Origin: an uncultured Lachnospiraceae bacterium | Lineage (GTDB): Bacteria > Bacillota > Clostridia > Lachnospirales > Lachnospiraceae | DNA length: 33,193 nucleotides | Direction of reading: 5' to 3' | NCBI GenBank assembly: GCA_905233905.1 | Contig: CAJOFN010000010.1 | Location: 1 to 33,193, forward strand | Shown here: piece by piece, positions 9,217 to 18,591 of the stretch | Layout of the letters: each line of letters begins with the position of its first letter | How positions within the stretch are numbered: position 1 is the first letter of the stretch | Program-made: the position numbers and the translations under genes | Notes under the pieces: generated by a model | The model's database searches: none | Seen by the model: the letters and a program-made list of their open reading frames with translations, nothing else | What the model was told of the DNA's origin: nothing

Positions 9217-12200
9217 ATGTCCAGGAATAAGAACATCAAAAAGGTCCTTGTAATAGGATCGGGTCCCATAGTAATAGGACAGGCAGCGGAGTTCGATTAT
9301 GCCGGCACACAGGGCTGCCGCGCCCTCAGGGAAGAGGGGGTGGAGGTGGTTTTGGTCAACTCCAATCCCGCCACCATAATGACCGACGGGGATATTGCCG
9401 ACGAGGTTTACATCGAGCCCCTTACAGTGCCGGTCTTAAAACAGATCATCCAAAAGGAACACCCTGATTCCGTCCTGCCCACCCTCGGAGGACAAGCAGG
9501 GCTTAATCTGGGGATGGAATTAGAGGAATCCGGTTTTTTGAAAGCCAACAGCGTATCCCTTATCGGCACTACTGCTGCCACGATCAAAAAGGCGGAGGAC
9601 AGGCAGGAATTTAAGGACACGATGGAGCGGATAGGCGAGCCTGTGGCAGCCAGCGAGGTGGTACATTCCGTGGAGGAAGGCATCCGCTTTACCAACACCA
9701 TCGGCTATCCCGTTGTTTTGCGTCCGGCTTATACCTTGGGGGGAAGCGGAGGCGGCATTGCCCATGACGAGGGAGAGCTCAGGCAGATATTGGAGAACGG
9801 GCTCCGCCTCTCCAGGGTGCATGAGGTTCTTGTGGAACGCTGTATTGCCGGCTGGAAGGAGATCGAATACGAGGTATTAAGGGACGCAGCAGGCAACTGC
9901 ATCACGGTCTGCAATATGGAGAATATGGACCCTGTGGGTGTACATACCGGGGATTCCATCGTAGTGGCTCCTTCCCAGACCCTTTCAGACAAGGAATACC
10001 AGATGCTGCGCACGTCAGCCTTTAATATAATAACGGAGCTTGGCATCACCGGCGGCTGTAATGTACAGTATGCCCTTCATCCCGAATCCTTTGAATACTG
10101 TGTTATCGAGGTGAATCCCCGCGTGAGCAGATCCTCCGCCCTTGCCTCCAAGGCGACCGGCTATCCCATAGCCAAGGTAGCGGCAAAGATCGCCTTAGGC
10201 TACACCTTAGACGAGATCAAGAACGCCATAACCCAAAAGACCTACGCCTCCTTTGAGCCGGTTCTGGACTACTGCGTGGTAAAGATCCCCCGACTGCCCT
10301 TTGACAAATTTATCACGGCAGCAAGGACCCTGACCACCCAGATGAAAGCCACAGGCGAGGTGATGAGCATCTGTGACAGCTTTGAAGGGGCATTGATGAA
10401 GGCCATAAGATCACTGGAGCAGAATGTTATTTCCCTAAGGTCAGTGGATTATTCCGGGTTCAAGGATGCAAAGCTTAAAAAAGAGCTTCTGCTGGTGGAT
10501 GACCTTCGGATATACCGCCTTGCGGAAGCGATCCGCCGGGGATATTCCTTAGAGGAGCTTCACGAGCTTACACAGATAGATATCTGGTTTTTGGACAAGC
10601 TTGCCATCCTCACCGAGACCGAAAGCCGTCTTGAAAGCGAAGAGCTTACCCCTGAGCTTTTAACCGAAGCCAAGAGGCTTCAGTTTACAGACCAGACCAT
10701 AGCCATGCTCTCAAAGTGTTCCGAAGAGGAGATAAAGGCTTTGCGGCTTGAATATGGGATAAGGGCCTCCTACAAGATGGTAGACACCTGCGCGGCAGAG
10801 TTTGAGGCGGCTACCCCCTATTATTATTCCGTATATGGCGGCGAAAACGAATCATCCGGAGAAAGTGACCGTAAAAAGGTTTTGGTCTTAGGCTCCGGAC
10901 CCATCCGCATAGGACAGGGCATAGAATTTGATTACTGTTGCGTGCATGCCACCTGGGCATTCGCCAAAAGAGGCTATGAGACCATAATTATAAACAACAA
11001 TCCCGAGACAGTTTCCACGGATTTTGATATAGCGGACAAGCTCTATTTTGAGCCCCTTACGCCCGAGGATGTTGAGAACATAGTTAATATCGAGCATCCT
11101 GATGGGGTGGTGGTTCAGTTCGGCGGGCAGACAGCCATCAAGCTTACCGAAAGCCTTATGCGCATGGGAGTTCCCATCTTAGGCACGGATGCCGCGGATG
11201 TGGATGCCGCGGAGGACAGGGAATTATTCGACGAGATACTTGAACGTACCGGCATCCCCCGGGCAGCAGGAGATACGGTCTATACCACGGCTCAGGCAAG
11301 GGAGGTGGCAAACCGTCTGGGGTACCCTGTTTTGGTCAGGCCGTCCTATGTCCTGGGTGGACAGGGGATGCAGATCGCCTGGCAGGATTCGGATATTGAG
11401 CAGTTCATGGAGGTGATCAACCGGGTGGCACAGGATCACCCTATCCTTGTGGACAAATACCTCCAGGGCAAGGAGATAGAGGTTGATGCCGTATGTGACG
11501 GACAGGATATCCTAATCCCCGGCATAATGGAGCATATAGAGCGCACCGGGGTTCACTCCGGGGATTCCATTTCCGTATACCCGGCTCAGACCATACCCGG
11601 TCCCGTCAAGCAGACCATTGCCGACTACACGAAAAAGCTCGCCATGGCTCTCCATGTCAAGGGGCTTATCAATATCCAGTTCATAGTTGTTGGCAGCGCT
11701 GTTTATGTGATAGAGGTCAATCCCAGATCCTCACGGACAGTGCCCTACATCAGCAAGGTTACAGGCATACCCATAGTATCCCTTGCGGCAGGCGCCATTC
11801 TTGGCTCTACCATCAGGGAGATGGGCTATGAGCCGGGGCTTGCGCCGGAAGGAAAGTATATCGCGGTAAAAATGCCGGTATTTTCCTTTGAGAAATTACG
11901 CGGCGCGGAAATATCCCTCGGCCCCGAGATGAAATCCACAGGAGAATGTCTCGGGATAGCCTCCACCTTCACAGAGGCTTTATACAAGGCGTTTTTGGGA
12001 GCGGGAGTAACCCTTCCAAAGCACAAGCAGATGATAATCACTGTAAGCGACAAGGACAAGCCGGAGGCAGTGGGAGTGGCAGAGCGTTTCGCAAAGCTTG
12101 GCTACAGGATATACGCCACCCGTTCCACCGCAAGGTATCTCCAGTCACATGGCATAGACGCCCTCTGGGTCAACAAGATATCCCAGGAATCGCCCAACGT

Positions 12201-12441
12201 AATGGATCTTATCCTTGGACACAGGATAGACCTTGTTATCGACACCCCCACCGAGGGGCATGGTGACAAGAGCAGGGACGGCTTCCTTATCAGACGCAAC
12301 GCCATAGAGACAGGGGTATACTGCATAACCGCAATGGATACTGCCAATGCGCTTGCCACCAGTTTAGAGTCCAGGTTAGAGGAATTTACACTTGTAGATA
12401 TCGCAACTATTCAGTCGGCGAGCTTGCCCTTTAGGGTATAA
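9217..12441 (+). CDS. carB: Carbamoyl-phosphate synthase, large subunit
   Basis: The synthetase subunit makes carbamoyl phosphate from bicarbonate, ammonia from CarA and two ATP. The 1074-residue chain is full length and shows the internal duplication of the family: the first half begins VLVIGSGPIVIGQAAEFDYA, the second VLVLGSGPIRIGQGIEFDYC (about residue 553). Each half has its ATP-grasp signatures (YPVVLRPAYTLGGSGGG; YPVLVRPSYVLGGQGMQ) and an EVNPR motif. The C-terminal allosteric methylglyoxal-synthase-like domain runs from about 930 (ITVSDKDKPEAVGVA onward), where UMP or ornithine binds in known enzymes. The TAA stop forms the left foot of a perfect hairpin (12439-12464). There is no sign of frameshift. 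Confidence 0.97.
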   Translation: MSRNKNIKKVLVIGSGPIVIGQAAEFDYAGTQGCRALREEGVEVVLVNSNPATIMTDGDIADEVYIEPLTVPVLKQIIQKEHPDSVLPTLGGQAGLNLGMELEESGFLKANSVSLIGTTAATIKKAEDRQEFKDTMERIGEPVAASEVVHSVEEGIRFTNTIGYPVVLRPAYTLGGSGGGIAHDEGELRQILENGLRLSRVHEVLVERCIAGWKEIEYEVLRDAAGNCITVCNMENMDPVGVHTGDSIVVAPSQTLSDKEYQMLRTSAFNIITELGITGGCNVQYALHPESFEYCVIEVNPRVSRSSALASKATGYPIAKVAAKIALGYTLDEIKNAITQKTYASFEPVLDYCVVKIPRLPFDKFITAARTLTTQMKATGEVMSICDSFEGALMKAIRSLEQNVISLRSVDYSGFKDAKLKKELLLVDDLRIYRLAEAIRRGYSLEELHELTQIDIWFLDKLAILTETESRLESEELTPELLTEAKRLQFTDQTIAMLSKCSEEEIKALRLEYGIRASYKMVDTCAAEFEAATPYYYSVYGGENESSGESDRKKVLVLGSGPIRIGQGIEFDYCCVHATWAFAKRGYETIIINNNPETVSTDFDIADKLYFEPLTPEDVENIVNIEHPDGVVVQFGGQTAIKLTESLMRMGVPILGTDAADVDAAEDRELFDEILERTGIPRAAGDTVYTTAQAREVANRLGYPVLVRPSYVLGGQGMQIAWQDSDIEQFMEVINRVAQDHPILVDKYLQGKEIEVDAVCDGQDILIPGIMEHIERTGVHSGDSISVYPAQTIPGPVKQTIADYTKKLAMALHVKGLINIQFIVVGSAVYVIEVNPRSSRTVPYISKVTGIPIVSLAAGAILGSTIREMGYEPGLAPEGKYIAVKMPVFSFEKLRGAEISLGPEMKSTGECLGIASTFTEALYKAFLGAGVTLPKHKQMIITVSDKDKPEAVGVAERFAKLGYRIYATRSTARYLQSHGIDALWVNKISQESPNVMDLILGHRIDLVIDTPTEGHGDKSRDGFLIRRNAIETGVYCITAMDTANALATSLESRLEEFTLVDIATIQSASLPFRV

Positions 12442-12464
12442 CTGTTCAGGTGACTGAACAGTTA
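12439..12464. promoter_or_regulatory. Perfect 11-bp inverted repeat at the carB-metH junction
   Basis: The arms TAACTGTTCAG (12439-12449) and CTGAACAGTTA (12454-12464) are fully complementary around a 4-base loop GTGA. The left arm includes the carB stop codon. No T tract follows, so it is not a normal intrinsic terminator. It could be an mRNA-stabilising or processing hairpin, a transcription attenuator, or a DNA operator dyad. It lies 25 bases before the metH start. Confidence 0.7.
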
Positions 12465-12489
12465 CTGATATTGCCAAAAAGGAGCCTGC

Positions 12490-14901
12490 ATGAGAAGAGA
12501 CTTTGACATAAACAGCCTGCTTGAAAATGGCCCCGTTATTTTGGACGGAGCCACGGGCACCAATCTTCAGGCGGCAGGGCTTCCCACGGGAGTCTGCCCC
12601 GAGCTTTGGATATATGAGCATCCCGAGGCTATCCTGTCCTTACAGCGGCGCTATGTGGAGGCGGGTACACAGATATTGTACGCCCCCACCTTTACGGCGA
12701 ACCGCATCAAGTTAGATGAGTTTTCCCTGGGGGAGAGGCTTGTTGACATCAACCGCAGGATGGTGAGTCTGTGCAGGGAGGCAGCAGGGGACAAAGCCTT
12801 TGTAGCCGGCGATCTTACCATGACAGGCAGACAGCTTTATCCCATCGGGGATCTGATGTTTGAAGAGCTTGTAGATGTCTACAAGGAACAGGTTTCGGCG
12901 ATAATGGAAGAAGGAGTGGACTTATTTGTGGTTGAGACCATGATGAGTCTGCAGGAGTGCCGCGCTGCGATCCTTGCGATAAAGGAGACTGTTGACATTC
13001 CCATAATAGTATCCCTTACCTACAACGAGGATGGCAGGACTCTTTTTGGCACAGGACCCGATACAGCCATCATTGTCTTGCAGGAGATGGGGGCTGATAT
13101 TGTGGGGCTTAACTGCTCCAGCGGTCCTTCTGCCATGAAAGACCTTGTACTTTCCATGCGCGAATTTGCCAAAATACCCATCCTTGCCAAGCCCAACGCA
13201 GGTCTGCCGGAATTAGAGGATGGCAGGACCGTTTACCGTATGACGCCGGAGGAGTTTGCGTCCGCGACTGCCGGGCTTGTGGAAGCCGGAGCGTCTGTTG
13301 TCGGAGGCTGCTGCGGTACCACACCGGAGCATATCAGGGCGCTGGCGGACAAAGTATCAGGGATGAAGATTGCGCCTCCCTCACCCCGGATCACTTCCGT
13401 TGTAACCTCAGAGCGGGCAAATACTGTCATTGACAAGGACGGTCCTCTTATTGTGATAGGCGAACGCATTAATCCCACCGGCAAGAAGGCTTTTGCCGAG
13501 AGCCTCCGCGAAGGAAGGATGGATATGGTGGTTTCCTTTGCCAGAGAGCAGGAGGAAGCCGGCGCGGCGATCCTGGACATCAATATGGGGACCAACGGCA
13601 TAGACGAAAAGGAGTCCATGGTAGAGGCGGTCTATGAAGTCACATCCTCTGTAGACTTGCCCTTGTGTATTGATTCAAGCTATCCCGAGGTTGTTGAGGC
13701 AGCACTTCGCATCTACCCCGGCAGAGCTCTTATCAACTCCATTTCCGCGGAAGCCGGCAAGCTGAAAGCCCTGCTTCCGGTAGCAAAGAAATACGGTGCA
13801 ATGTTCATTCTGCTGCCCCTTTCGGATGAGGGGCTTCCCGGGACATTGGACGAGAAGCACAACAACATCAATATCGTTTTGGAAGAAGCTAAAAAGTCAG
13901 GCATAGCCCCGGAAAATGCTGTAGTGGATCTTTTGGTGTCCACCATAGGAGCAGACAAAGAGGCGGCAGGGAAATGCTTTGCCACAGCCTCTTATGTCCA
14001 TGACGAGATTGGACTTCCCACCGTTTGCGGGCTTTCCAATATTTCCTTCGGGCTGCCCCAGAGAGCCTTTGTTAATACAGCGTTTTTCGCGATAGCATTA
14101 TCAAAGGGACTTACCATGGCAATAGCCAATCCCTCCCAGGAAATGCTGATGTATACGGCTCTTGCAGCCGACATGCTTTTAGACCGGGGAGGAGCGATAG
14201 ACCGATATCTTGACAGTGTTCCCACGGGCGACATCACCTTAAACAGCTCCGCGAAAGCTTCCGCCAAGGACACTGCCGAAGCAGACCGCCACCCCATAGA
14301 AGAATGTGTTATCCGCGGGGAAAAGGACAGGATCATTTCAGAAGTCCAGAAAGAGCTTGATGCAGGCAGCGATCCTTCCGATATTATCAATGATTATCTT
14401 ATTGCCGGTATCAATACGGTGGGGAAGCTTTACGAAGAGAAAAAATATTTCCTTCCGCAGCTCATATCCGGTGCCAATGCCATGAAAGAGGCGATGGATC
14501 ATCTGGAGCCAATGCTTGTAAGCGCGGACGCTTCCGCCAAGGAGACGATAGTTATAGCCACCGTTGAAGGTGATATCCATGACATAGGCAAGAATCTTGT
14601 GGTCCTTATGCTCAAGAACTACGGCTATAATGTCATAGACATGGGCAAGGACGTCCCGGCAGAGCTTATAGTGGAGCGTGCCATACAGGAGGATGCCAGA
14701 GTCATAGGCCTCTCCGCCCTGATGACCACCACCATGATGAGAATGAAAGAGGTGGTTGAGGTGGCAAAGGAAAAGGGCTGCAAAGCAAAGATCATAATAG
14801 GCGGAGCCTGCATTACCGAAAGCTTCGCAAAGGAGATAGGAGCTGACGGTTATTCAACAGACGCTGCGGATTGTGTGCGCCTTGTAGGAGAGATTGTGTA
14901 A
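12490..14901 (+). CDS. metH: Cobalamin-dependent methionine synthase, short form without reactivation domain
   Basis: Transfers the methyl group of methyltetrahydrofolate through cobalamin to homocysteine. The 803-residue protein has three modules in order. The homocysteine-binding barrel (about 1-290) has zinc ligands Cys209 (GLNCSSGP) and Cys274-Cys275 (GGCCGTTPEH). The pterin-binding barrel (about 315-570) has VIGERINPTGKKAF and DINMGTNG. The B12 module (about 600-803) has cobalt ligand His697 in EGDIHDIGKNLV, followed by GLSALMTTTM and IIIGGACI. The C-terminal AdoMet-binding reactivation domain of E. coli MetH (over 1200 residues) is absent, so a separate reactivase is expected elsewhere. 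The start ATG follows AAAAAGGAG. The next gene begins at or just before its stop. Confidence 0.9.
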   Translation: MRRDFDINSLLENGPVILDGATGTNLQAAGLPTGVCPELWIYEHPEAILSLQRRYVEAGTQILYAPTFTANRIKLDEFSLGERLVDINRRMVSLCREAAGDKAFVAGDLTMTGRQLYPIGDLMFEELVDVYKEQVSAIMEEGVDLFVVETMMSLQECRAAILAIKETVDIPIIVSLTYNEDGRTLFGTGPDTAIIVLQEMGADIVGLNCSSGPSAMKDLVLSMREFAKIPILAKPNAGLPELEDGRTVYRMTPEEFASATAGLVEAGASVVGGCCGTTPEHIRALADKVSGMKIAPPSPRITSVVTSERANTVIDKDGPLIVIGERINPTGKKAFAESLREGRMDMVVSFAREQEEAGAAILDINMGTNGIDEKESMVEAVYEVTSSVDLPLCIDSSYPEVVEAALRIYPGRALINSISAEAGKLKALLPVAKKYGAMFILLPLSDEGLPGTLDEKHNNINIVLEEAKKSGIAPENAVVDLLVSTIGADKEAAGKCFATASYVHDEIGLPTVCGLSNISFGLPQRAFVNTAFFAIALSKGLTMAIANPSQEMLMYTALAADMLLDRGGAIDRYLDSVPTGDITLNSSAKASAKDTAEADRHPIEECVIRGEKDRIISEVQKELDAGSDPSDIINDYLIAGINTVGKLYEEKKYFLPQLISGANAMKEAMDHLEPMLVSADASAKETIVIATVEGDIHDIGKNLVVLMLKNYGYNVIDMGKDVPAELIVERAIQEDARVIGLSALMTTTMMRMKEVVEVAKEKGCKAKIIIGGACITESFAKEIGADGYSTDAADCVRLVGEIV

Positions 14902-14905
14902 GTAT

Positions 14906-15577
14906 ATGGACAGTACCAGAGACGAAAGAAGAGAACAGAAGGCGGTAGAATATCTCAGATCCCAGTTGGACATGGATGATCCCGCGGCAATGCTCGCTGT
15001 CTACAAGCAGATCATCGAGAAAAAGGTATTCCATACAAGGGTGGGATATGATTTTTTGGATGATCTCAGATACCGGATGCTAAACAGCGGAAGGATCGAA
15101 AAGGAAGCCATACCGGATGCACTGGCCGGGAAGCCAAAGACCAGGGCCAAACGCACAGTACCTCCCGCACCCACCAGCAAGACAAAGCCCGTGGCAAAGC
15201 CTCTTTTTGTTTTTTCAGTGCTTTTGAATGTTGTACTCATAGTGATGGTTATTGTAATGTTCATCATTACCGTCACCAGCGATTCACCGACCATTGTAAA
15301 TTATCGCAACGAGCTCGAAGATGAATATTCAGTCTGGGATGAGGATTTAAAGCGCCGGGAAAAGGAGATCAAGAAAAAGGAAGCTCAGCTCGAACAACAG
15401 AAGCAGGAATTGCAGCAGTCCGTAACTGAAGCCACAGAAGGCGCAGAAGCTACAGACAACACCGAAGCCACAGGCACGACAGATATCACACAAACCTCAG
15501 ACACGGCAGACACCGAAGATACCTATACCCCTGACACTACATGGCAGGAAGAGGTAACACAGGAAACATCCCTATGA
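14906..15577 (+). CDS. Single-pass membrane protein of unknown function, upstream of a two-component system
   Basis: I do not recognise a family. From the ATG at 14906 the product is 223 residues: a charged helical cytoplasmic part (about 1-75), a basic Pro/Lys/Thr linker, one hydrophobic membrane helix (about 100-123, LFVFSVLLNVVLIVMVIVMF), then a charged coiled-coil-like stretch (RREKEIKKKEAQLEQQKQEL) and a Thr/Asp/Glu-rich tail that should be extracytoplasmic. A TTG at 14894 could add four residues and overlap metH by 8 bases; AGGAG at 14886-14890 is too near that TTG and rather far from the ATG, so the start is uncertain. Its TGA overlaps the response-regulator ATG (ATGA, 15574-15577), so it is made with that system and may tune its sensing. 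Confidence 0.75.
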   Translation: MDSTRDERREQKAVEYLRSQLDMDDPAAMLAVYKQIIEKKVFHTRVGYDFLDDLRYRMLNSGRIEKEAIPDALAGKPKTRAKRTVPPAPTSKTKPVAKPLFVFSVLLNVVLIVMVIVMFIITVTSDSPTIVNYRNELEDEYSVWDEDLKRREKEIKKKEAQLEQQKQELQQSVTEATEGAEATDNTEATGTTDITQTSDTADTEDTYTPDTTWQEEVTQETSL

Positions 15578-16254
15578 ATGAAAAGATACTGATCGCGGAC
15601 GATGAAATGCGCATGCGCAGGCTCGTGGGCGATTTCCTCAGAAAAGACGGATACATTGTAATAGAAGCGGCAGACGGACAGGCAGCTCTTGACGCCTTCT
15701 ATGCCAACAAGAATCTTTCGCTTTTGATACTTGATGTCATGATGCCCGAATACAACGGCTACGAGGTGCTTTCCGAGGTCAGGCAGACCTCAGATATTCC
15801 TGTGCTGATACTGACAGCCAAGAGCGCCGAGGAAGACGAGCTTATGGCATTTACTGACGGGGCGGACGAATTTGTGGTAAAGCCCTTTTCCCCCAAGGTT
15901 CTGGTAGCAAGGGTTAATGCGCTTCTAAGGCGTGGCCAGGCAGCAAAAGGTGAAAACAGTGACAAGCTTGTTGCCGGCGGTATCACCATCGACATTGGCG
16001 CTCACGAGGCTTACTGTGACGGAACGCCCCTCAAGCTCTCGGTCAAGGAATTTGAGCTTTTGGTCTACTTCATCAAGAACAGCGGCATGGCCCTTTCAAG
16101 GGATCAGATTCTTTCGGCTGTATGGGAATTTGACTTTTTAGGTGAGGCAAGGACCATAGATACCCACGTCAAAATGCTCCGAAGCAAGCTTGGGCAGTAC
16201 GGCAGTTACATTAAGACAATCTGGGGGATGGGATACAAATTTGAAGCAGATTAA
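15574..16254 (+). CDS. OmpR/PhoB-family response regulator
   Basis: A two-component DNA-binding regulator of 226 residues. The receiver domain (about 3-118) has the acidic pair Asp9-Asp10, the phosphorylation site Asp54 in LILDVMMP, Thr81 (ILTAK) and Lys103 (VVKPFSP). The C-terminal winged helix (about 130-224) carries the family segments LKLSVKEFELLVYFIKN, SRDQILSAVW and TIDTHVKMLRSKLG, ending IKTIWGMGYKFE. I chose the ATG at 15574, which overlaps the upstream TGA and follows AGGAAA (15561-15566). An upstream ATG at 15541 lies inside the preceding gene and would add eleven residues before the family's usual start. The kinase gene overlaps its 3' end. The target genes cannot be read from the sequence. 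Confidence 0.93.
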   Translation: MNEKILIADDEMRMRRLVGDFLRKDGYIVIEAADGQAALDAFYANKNLSLLILDVMMPEYNGYEVLSEVRQTSDIPVLILTAKSAEEDELMAFTDGADEFVVKPFSPKVLVARVNALLRRGQAAKGENSDKLVAGGITIDIGAHEAYCDGTPLKLSVKEFELLVYFIKNSGMALSRDQILSAVWEFDFLGEARTIDTHVKMLRSKLGQYGSYIKTIWGMGYKFEAD

Positions 16255-17728
16255 GTACCGGATAAGCAGCCAGATTACCGGCTTCATGGTCTTTTCCATA
16301 GCGGCGGTCATCCTGATGGTATGGCTGATGAACAGCCTCTTTCTGGAAGCTTATTACATGAATTACAAGACCTCATCAATGGAGGATGCCTTCAGAACCC
16401 TCAACAAAGCCGCTTCTGACGGGCTTTTATATGAGGATTCATATTCCGACAGGATTGACGAGCTTTCCTCCAAGGAGAATCTTTCCATAATGGTAATATC
16501 CTCTGACGGCTCGGTTATCATGGAGACGGAGCGCAGGAGCTCTGCCATGATGGAACAGCTTTACGGGCTTATTCTCGGGGGAAACAGTGCCAACCCACAG
16601 ACAATAAAGGCCAACGACAAATATTCCATCCAGCGTACCACCGAAGAGAGGACGGGCAACGAATTCCTGACCCTGTGGGGCACTCTTGACGACGGCAATC
16701 TCATGCTCATGCGTACCGCGGTACAGAGCGTTAATGACGCGGCGCGGATGTCTAATCGCCTGCTGATCTATATTGGAATTGCCGCGCTGGTTCTGGGTAT
16801 ATGCTTTTCTGCATGGGCGGCAAGGCATATTACCCGTCCTGTATATGAGATGACGGAGCTTTCCGGGCGTATGATAGAGCTGGATTTTGACGCCAAATAC
16901 ACCCCCAGAAAGACCATGAACGAGCTTGATCTTTTGGGCGTGCGCATGAATGACCTTTCAGACACTCTCGAAAAGACTATAGGAGAGCTGAAGCAGGCAA
17001 ATACAAAGCTTCTTAAGGACATAGATTTAAGGGACGAAAATGAGCGGATGCGCAGGGAATTTATCTCAAACGTCTCCCACGAGTTAAAGACCCCTCTTGC
17101 TCTGATAAAGGGTTACGCCGAAGGTCTTGACGAAGGCATGGCTGATGATCCGGAGACTGCCGGCTACTATCTTTCGGTCATCGTGGATGAAACTGACAAG
17201 ATGACCCGGATTGTCAATCAACTGCTTTCCTTAAACCGCCTGGAATACGGACAGCAGCAGATAAAGCTTGAAAGATTTGACCTTATGGCACTTTTAAACG
17301 GCTGCATTTCCGCCCACCGCATCATGCTGGTGGATAAGGGAATATCCATATCCGTTGACAAAAAGAATCTGCCGGAGGATACTGTTGCCATATGGTCCGA
17401 CATGTCCCTGACGGAGCAGGTTATAGATAATTACTTAAGCAACGCCATTCATTATGCCTCTCACGAAAAACGCATAGAGATCAGGCTGGAGCCAAGAAAT
17501 GACAAGCTTCGAATGACTGTCTTTAACACAGGGGACCCGATAGACGAACAGGCCCTGCCACATTTATGGGAGAAATTCTACAAGGTCAATGAGGCAAGGA
17601 CAAGGGAATACGGCGGCAGCGGGATAGGTCTTTCGGTCGTGCGGGCTATCGCGGATGGGCTTAATACCGAGTGCGGAGTGGATAATTATGAAAACGGAGT
17701 TGGTTTTTGGTTAGATTTCGACAAATAA
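16241..17728 (+). CDS. Membrane sensor histidine kinase
   Basis: Partner of the response regulator just upstream. I chose the TTG at 16241, preceded by GGGGGATGGGA and overlapping the regulator's stop by 14 bases, which gives 495 residues starting K-Q-I-K-Y-R. A longer form from ATG 16190 would overlap the regulator by 65 bases and is less likely. The order is: membrane helix (about 13-35), extracytoplasmic sensor (about 36-172), membrane helix (about 173-194), HAMP linker starting RHITRPVYEMTEL, HisKA with His280 in NVSHELKTPLALIKG, and the ATPase domain with N box (DNYLSNAIHYAS) and GGSGIGLSVVRA. The sensor domain is not one I recognise, so the signal is unknown. Confidence 0.92.
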   Translation: MKQIKYRISSQITGFMVFSIAAVILMVWLMNSLFLEAYYMNYKTSSMEDAFRTLNKAASDGLLYEDSYSDRIDELSSKENLSIMVISSDGSVIMETERRSSAMMEQLYGLILGGNSANPQTIKANDKYSIQRTTEERTGNEFLTLWGTLDDGNLMLMRTAVQSVNDAARMSNRLLIYIGIAALVLGICFSAWAARHITRPVYEMTELSGRMIELDFDAKYTPRKTMNELDLLGVRMNDLSDTLEKTIGELKQANTKLLKDIDLRDENERMRREFISNVSHELKTPLALIKGYAEGLDEGMADDPETAGYYLSVIVDETDKMTRIVNQLLSLNRLEYGQQQIKLERFDLMALLNGCISAHRIMLVDKGISISVDKKNLPEDTVAIWSDMSLTEQVIDNYLSNAIHYASHEKRIEIRLEPRNDKLRMTVFNTGDPIDEQALPHLWEKFYKVNEARTREYGGSGIGLSVVRAIADGLNTECGVDNYENGVGFWLDFDK

Positions 17729-17740
17729 AGCGTATTTTTA

Positions 17741-17769
17741 TTGAATTTTTTGTATAATAATGGTAAGAT
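17741..17769 (+). promoter_or_regulatory. Probable promoter for the lipoprotein-cheV unit
   Basis: TTGAAT (17741-17746) is followed after 17 bases by TAAGAT (17764-17769), which is preceded by an extended TGG. A perfect TATAAT also lies at 17753-17758 but has no good -35 at the right distance. The region sits just after the histidine kinase stop and 30 bases before the lipoprotein start, in an A+T-rich patch unlike the coding DNA around it. Confidence 0.5.
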
Positions 17770-17798
17770 GGTATGGATTGTGAAGATGGGGAGATGTT

Positions 17799-18545
17799 AT
17801 GCATAAATCCAAACGCTGTATATGTATAGTATTGATCCTCTGTTGTGTTTTCATGAGCGGCTGTGACAAGGTCAAGGATCTTACCGCGGAGGAAGAGGAG
17901 ATCATCACCCTCTATGCCGCCAAGGTAGTTGCCAAGCACAATGTCCGTCTGTCTCAGGGGATCATGCGCTACAAGGGCGAGATCCCGGATGACGAGGACA
18001 TAGTCGAAGACGAGGAGCTCTCGGAAGACGAGACCGGTGAAGAAGAGGCTGATATAGATGATGAGACAGCCGATGCTTCTTCGTCACAGGATATTGAGGA
18101 TGAGGAAGCTTCCTCCGAAGAGCCGGCAGGTGATCCGGTCACATTGACAGAGGCTCTCGGGATTTCCGGCGTGACATTTACCTACGAAGGAGCAGGCGTT
18201 CCGCAGGGGCTTCGGCTTTCCGATTACTACACGCTTCCCGATCCCGATCCGGGCTGTGAATACGTGATAGTCACCTACGAGATACGCAACACCACTTCCG
18301 ATGCGGTTCAGTTGTCGATCGCTTCGATGCGGCCTGTATTTACGGTCAATATCGACGGAGAAACCGCAAGCGCGGGCATAGTCTTAGAGGATGACCTGTC
18401 CACGTATGAGGGGACGATAGCCGCAGGAAGCGCCGAGGATCTGATCATTTTATTCGAGGTTTCGGATGAGGCAGCGGCAGATCTTTCAAGTCTTACACTT
18501 TCAGTAGATGTAAACGGTCAGAAGTATCCGTTGATCCTTCAATGA
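17799..18545 (+). CDS. Putative lipoprotein with acidic linker and Ig-like C-terminal domain
   Basis: A 248-residue exported protein. The N-terminus is a lipoprotein signal: basic start, hydrophobic core, lipobox FMSGC with the modified cysteine at residue 22. A helical segment (about 25-60) is followed by a very acidic low-complexity linker rich in Asp, Glu and Ser (about 65-110). The C-terminal part (about 120-248) looks like an all-beta DUF4352-like domain, with strands such as YVIVTYEIRNTTSDAV and a hydrophobic closing strand. These features point to a cell-surface protein on the outer face of the membrane. The binding partner is unknown. The ATG follows GATGGGGAGATG. cheV follows after 46 bases. 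Confidence 0.8.
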   Translation: MHKSKRCICIVLILCCVFMSGCDKVKDLTAEEEEIITLYAAKVVAKHNVRLSQGIMRYKGEIPDDEDIVEDEELSEDETGEEEADIDDETADASSSQDIEDEEASSEEPAGDPVTLTEALGISGVTFTYEGAGVPQGLRLSDYYTLPDPDPGCEYVIVTYEIRNTTSDAVQLSIASMRPVFTVNIDGETASAGIVLEDDLSTYEGTIAAGSAEDLIILFEVSDEAAADLSSLTLSVDVNGQKYPLILQ

Positions 18546-18591
18546 CCGCAGTTAGGGGAATATATTAGTTACCATAAGGAAAGGACAAGGT

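Noticed and set aside
16190-16240. Longer N-terminus for the histidine kinase from ATG 16190
   Set aside because: It would overlap the response regulator by 65 bases and add 17 residues unlike any kinase start. The TTG at 16241 has a better-placed ribosome site and leads straight into the first membrane helix.
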